From NCBI GenBank assembly GCA_014801955.1, contig JAAVDE010000001.1, forward strand, positions 32,838 to 96,837: a stretch of 64,000 nt of DNA, in the 5' to 3' direction. Source of the stretch: Bacteroides sp. GTDB taxonomy: Bacteria > Bacteroidota > Bacteroidia > Bacteroidales > Muribaculaceae. The notes beneath the pieces were generated by a model. The model was given only the letters and a program-made list of their open reading frames with translations. It had not been told where the DNA came from and ran no database searches. The stretch's first letter is position 1. Each line of letters opens with the position of its first letter. A program made the position numbers and the translations under genes. Positions 60,834-64,000 of the stretch are shown here, one piece after another.

Positions 60834-61871
60834 ATGCAGAAAAAATCGCTGGAGTATATTGCCCCGCTGAAGCTGCTGTTGCTTTTAGGGGTTGTTTTGA
60901 TCCATAGCGATGTTTCAACCGGCAGTGCCCCGTTTGCCAATCGGGGCATAGAGTTTTCGGCTTTTGTTACGGAGGGATTAGCCGTAGCATGCGTGCCGGT
61001 TTTTTTTATAGTGTCGGGCTATCTGTTTTTTCTGGGCGTTGATAAGTTTTCGTTGTCTTTGTACCGGCAGAAACTGAAGCGACGCTTCACTACCTTGTTT
61101 ATTCCATATTTGGCATGGAATACTCTGTGTGCGTTGCTGTTTGTTGTAAAAGCCGGGATGGCGGGGTTTAATGGCCTCGGAATAATAGATGAGGCGGGGA
61201 GAATCGATTGGCTTCGGTTTGCCGAGGGTTTTTGGATGATACCTCAGATAGACGACATGCCATTTGCTTTTGCGTTTTGGTTTATACGCAATTTGATGTG
61301 TATTGCTGCAGTTTCGCCTCTGTTGTTTTGGATCGGGCGCAGTTGGCTGCTTACCGTGCTGGTTATTGCTGTCACCATACTGACGGATGAACCGCTTTTT
61401 GGCGCGGAGTTTTTTGTAATCGGCGCTTGCCTGGCGCTCCATCGCTATGATTTGATGAAGATGCGACTTCGCGGCTGGAGGTTGGTAATGATAACGGCGA
61501 TTTATGTCGGTTGCGCGTTGGCGATTTTCTACGAAGTTTGCACGACCATGTATATGTCGCTAAGGTATATTCTCGTGCTTTCGGGATTTGTTGTTTTCCT
61601 CAATGCGGCCCTGCGGCTCAGACATATCGGGTCAACACGCCCGGGCGCCGTTATGATTGGTGCGACATTTTGGATTTATGCGCTCCATCAGTGTTTCTGC
61701 AGCTTTGTTCGCAAATTCTGGTTGGCAGTAGTCGGTGATAGCGAGTGGTTTACGGCGTTGCTGTCGTATGGGCTCAGCTTCTTGACTTTGGTTGGCGTTT
61801 CGGTTTTGTCGTGGCTGCTGATGCGGCGGTTTGCTCCGCGGGCGTTGGCTATCTTAACGGGCGACCGCTGA
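60834..61871 (+). CDS. Acyltransferase family 3 (OafA/WecH-type) membrane protein
   Basis: From the ATG at 60834, 345 residues with about ten transmembrane helices. Family motifs are IAPLKLLLLLGVVLIHSDVS (conserved His), VPVFFIVSGYLFF, RRFTTLFIPYLAWN and the mid-protein AFAFWFIRNLM. Such proteins move acetyl or other acyl groups onto surface glycans or lipopolysaccharide. The upstream in-frame extension overlaps the previous gene and is not part of the protein. Its 3' end overlaps the convergent phosphoethanolamine transferase gene by 23 bp. Both genes modify the cell surface. Confidence 0.88.
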   Translation: MQKKSLEYIAPLKLLLLLGVVLIHSDVSTGSAPFANRGIEFSAFVTEGLAVACVPVFFIVSGYLFFLGVDKFSLSLYRQKLKRRFTTLFIPYLAWNTLCALLFVVKAGMAGFNGLGIIDEAGRIDWLRFAEGFWMIPQIDDMPFAFAFWFIRNLMCIAAVSPLLFWIGRSWLLTVLVIAVTILTDEPLFGAEFFVIGACLALHRYDLMKMRLRGWRLVMITAIYVGCALAIFYEVCTTMYMSLRYILVLSGFVVFLNAALRLRHIGSTRPGAVMIGATFWIYALHQCFCSFVRKFWLAVVGDSEWFTALLSYGLSFLTLVGVSVLSWLLMRRFAPRALAILTGDR

Positions 61872-63384
61872 GAAAGGTCGAGTCCGGGTTGAGGGCGGGC
61901 GTTGAGATGCGGCCCAGGGAAAGCAGCGTGTGGAACGTCAACGTTGCAGACATGGGAGTGGAAGCCGACATGCGCAGCGAATCCACGACCTGAGGGAAGT
62001 TTGCAGCATAGGTCGCCGTTGGCAACACAAATGCCGCCGGGCGATGAAGCGGCTTCTGGTTGCCGTCGTGGAGGTAGCAGCCGTCCTCGCCGAGTAGTTC
62101 GCCGTGGTCCGACATGTAGATGATAATGGCGTTGCGCTGATTGACCGTCGCTCGTAATTCCGCGAGGAATCGGTCGGTTGCGAGTATCGTGTTATCGTAG
62201 GAGTTAACGATGGCCTCGTTGCTCAGGCCGGCAATCTCTTTGTGTTTGATAACGGGAGTGAACGTTTCGTCAACCTCCGTGTAGTGGGTGGGATACCACC
62301 AGTGGGAGCCGATGGCGTGGAGAATCGCAAGGCGCGGCGCGGAATCGGGTTCGTTTATCCATTGGCGGAAGGGCGGAATCATGTCGGTGTCGAGCGTGCG
62401 CTCGTAGTGAAAAATCGATTTGCCGTCGTTGCAGTAAATCAGGCTGTCGGCTTCGTTGGCAAAATAGGAATAATACTTTGTCAGGTTCTGGTTGGCGAAC
62501 CACGCGGTTTTGTAGCCGGCATTCTTGAACAGCGTAATGAATGACTGGTCGGAGAAGGCATGGTTCGGCTTTTGGGCGGAATAGCGTGTCAGCAGGTGGG
62601 GAACTGCAATGTTTGTGTTCGTGTGGCCCGTGTATATATCCGGGAAGTTTATGAGCAGAGAGTCGTCAGATATTTTGGGGAGAGTGTTTCGGTGGTAGCC
62701 GTTCATTGGCAGATGGTCCGCACGCAGCGATTCGCCGATAACAAAGATTACGTCGGGAGCATTATCGGCTGCCAGGGCCGGAGTGTGTTCATAGGTGGTT
62801 CGAACGGCTGCCGCTTCCTTTTTATTTGTCAGATAGAGATTGAAGCAGTAATAAAGAGAGTAGGGGAGTCTATTGCCTACGGTCCAGATTATTTTGGGCG
62901 ACGCTGTCATCGAGCCAATGGTGATAATGACGCCGGCAATAGTCATTACCCAGCGCTGACGCGAGGTTGATACTACGTTTCTCCACCGCATACGCGCAAA
63001 GAAGATGCCGATAGCCAATCCAATGAGGATTGCGGCGGCCAGGCCGGGAGTTATTACTGAAAACCACATTTCCGCGTCATTTCCGAGAGCAATTTCAATT
63101 GACGTTTCCGACACGCGGCTGCCTATCGTGAGGCCTAAATAGCCCATAGCACCCGAAAAGGCCATTAGCGGAGGACAGAGCAGGGCAAAGACGCGTCGCG
63201 ACACGCTCAGCAGAGAAAACACGCCCCATGAGGCAACCGACACCAGCGAATAGAGCATTGCGGTTTTCGCGAAACTGAAAATATCGTTGACGGGCTGATC
63301 GGAAAATTCGATAACCGTTATGGTTGCGCAATAAAATACGCAAACAATCAACGAAAAGAGCCAAAGGGGTATTTTACGCTGCAT
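61849..63384 (-). CDS. EptA-like phosphoethanolamine transferase (sulfatase fold)
   Basis: From the ATG at 63384, 511 residues. Five N-terminal membrane helices precede a periplasmic sulfatase-fold domain with the metal-binding DVIFVIGESLRADHLPMNGY (Glu218), the nucleophile threonine region YTGHTNTNIAVPHLLTR (about 251-267), and the later metal site MSDHGELLGEDG. This is the pattern of lipid A phosphoethanolamine transferases (EptA, MCR relatives), which lower the negative charge of LPS and protect against cationic peptides. The acceptor in this organism is inferred. It is convergent with the acyltransferase and divergent from purH. Confidence 0.9.
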   Translation of the reverse strand: MQRKIPLWLFSLIVCVFYCATITVIEFSDQPVNDIFSFAKTAMLYSLVSVASWGVFSLLSVSRRVFALLCPPLMAFSGAMGYLGLTIGSRVSETSIEIALGNDAEMWFSVITPGLAAAILIGLAIGIFFARMRWRNVVSTSRQRWVMTIAGVIITIGSMTASPKIIWTVGNRLPYSLYYCFNLYLTNKKEAAAVRTTYEHTPALAADNAPDVIFVIGESLRADHLPMNGYHRNTLPKISDDSLLINFPDIYTGHTNTNIAVPHLLTRYSAQKPNHAFSDQSFITLFKNAGYKTAWFANQNLTKYYSYFANEADSLIYCNDGKSIFHYERTLDTDMIPPFRQWINEPDSAPRLAILHAIGSHWWYPTHYTEVDETFTPVIKHKEIAGLSNEAIVNSYDNTILATDRFLAELRATVNQRNAIIIYMSDHGELLGEDGCYLHDGNQKPLHRPAAFVLPTATYAANFPQVVDSLRMSASTPMSATLTFHTLLSLGRISTPALNPDSTFLSGRPLR

Positions 63385-63404
63385 TGGAGTGGTGGTTTGA
63401 GGTG

Positions 63405-63412
63405 CAAAGGTA
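63405..63412 (-). promoter_or_regulatory. -7 box of the phosphoethanolamine transferase gene
   Basis: Minus-strand TACCTTTG, an exact TAnnTTTG match, 21 bases before the ATG at 63384. Confidence 0.5.
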
Positions 63413-63497
63413 GGGAAAATTTGGCGGGAATGAAAATAAATTGGGGATTTTGGACGTTTTGGTGGGTGTGACCGGCGGAAATGTCGCATTTTTTTCG

Positions 63498-63505
63498 TAC
63501 TTTTG
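63498..63505 (+). promoter_or_regulatory. -7 box of purH
   Basis: TACTTTTG, an exact TAnnTTTG match, 28 bases before the purH ATG at 63533. No -33 TTG is seen at the standard distance. Confidence 0.5.
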
Positions 63506-63532
63506 CGGTCATTATTTCATTCTTTTCCAAAT

Positions 63533-64000
63533 ATGGCTAACGACATTCGCAAGATTCAAACAGCTCTCATCTCCGTTTATCATAAGGACGGTCTCGATGA
63601 AATCCTTTCGTTGCTTAATGCTCAGGGCGTTAAGTTTCTTTCAACCGGCGGTACGCGCGCTTTTATCCAGGAGCTTGGCTATGACTGCCAGGCGGTTGAG
63701 GACCTGACGGGCTATCCGTCGATTCTCGGCGGTCGCGTAAAGACGCTTCATCCCAAGGTTTTCGGCGGTATTCTGAACCGTCGCGAAAATTCGGGGGACC
63801 AGGAGCAGATTGCCCGCTATGAGATTCCGTCGATCGACCTGGTTATCGTTGACTTGTATCCTTTTGAGGCCACGGTCGCTTCGGGTGCTTCGGATGCGGA
63901 TATTATCGAGAAGATTGATATTGGCGGCATTTCGCTGATTCGCGGTGCGGCCAAGAATTGGCGCGATGTTGTTATCGTTGCATCGAAGGCTCAGTATGCT
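63533..64000 (+). CDS. purH: Bifunctional AICAR transformylase / IMP cyclohydrolase, N-terminal part
   Basis: The first 156 residues of PurH; the rest lies beyond the right edge. The start MANDIRKIQTALISVYHKDG leads into the IMP cyclohydrolase (MGS-like) domain, with the motifs LLNAQGVKFLSTGGTRAFIQ, VEDLTGYPSILGGRVKTLHP, GGILNRREN, IVDLYPFE and EKIDIGGISLIRGAAKNW. The enzyme performs the last two steps of de novo IMP synthesis. The reading frame is open to the window end, with no sign of damage. Confidence 0.96.
   Translation, partial: MANDIRKIQTALISVYHKDGLDEILSLLNAQGVKFLSTGGTRAFIQELGYDCQAVEDLTGYPSILGGRVKTLHPKVFGGILNRRENSGDQEQIARYEIPSIDLVIVDLYPFEATVASGASDADIIEKIDIGGISLIRGAAKNWRDVVIVASKAQYA

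Overview
The window is a 64 kb chromosomal segment of a Bacteroidales bacterium. The evidence is direct: SusC/SusD pairs, a one-component propeller regulator, DUF4249 and DUF3990 families, a PorZ-like protein, and many promoters with the Bacteroidetes -7 box TAnnTTTG, several with TTG or TTTG 19-20 bases upstream. Most genes are GC-rich, with strong third-position GC, and a gut or rumen member of the Muribaculaceae is my best guess. That placement is inference, not something a motif proves.

Layout. 1-7270 is mainly housekeeping on the minus strand: a truncated TonB-dependent receptor behind a TPP riboswitch, ychF, a TRIC-type channel, rpiB-rpe-dedA, an M48 protease (plus strand), aroC and ybaK. 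7254-11175 is an AT-richer pair, a RhuM-family protein and a large outer-membrane barrel protein, that looks acquired. 11178-20987 is a tightly packed minus-strand series: lptG-like permease, ribBA, a LolD-like ATPase, a membrane protein, a lipoprotein with a CxxCH haem-binding motif, and a REC-REC-PPDK_N protein without catalytic phosphotransfer domains. 21041-25213 is an accessory patch: an MntA/HepT toxin-antitoxin pair with a frameshifted hepT, bracketed by two identical palindromic repeats, then a UDG-fold-like protein, a WYL regulator and a GIY-YIG nuclease whose leader RNA can form two mutually exclusive folds. dnaK follows, with a sigma-54-like promoter.

27550-48824 is a complete beta-1,3-glucan utilisation locus. 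A SusR-like membrane-spanning regulator is divergent from susC, susD, a putative surface glycan-binding protein, GH16 (laminarinase type), GH3, GH128, a multidomain binding protein and a very large GH81 with three discoidin-like domains. Together they would bind beta-1,3-glucan at the surface, cut it with three different endo-acting families, import the products and finish hydrolysis with GH3. Several secreted members end in the same short sorting-domain-like tail; a PorZ-like gene at 57924 hints that a type IX secretion-like pathway may exist.

48968-50658 holds a DUF3791/DUF3990 cassette and a LuxR regulator. 50760-54460 is a small TonB receptor/DUF4249 transport unit. 54561-64000 returns to core genes: leuS, rdgB, porZ-like, an unknown conserved gene, an acyltransferase, a phosphoethanolamine transferase and the start of purH. 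I found no tRNA, rRNA, CRISPR array or insertion sequence. Most of the other long open frames are antisense shadows of real genes.
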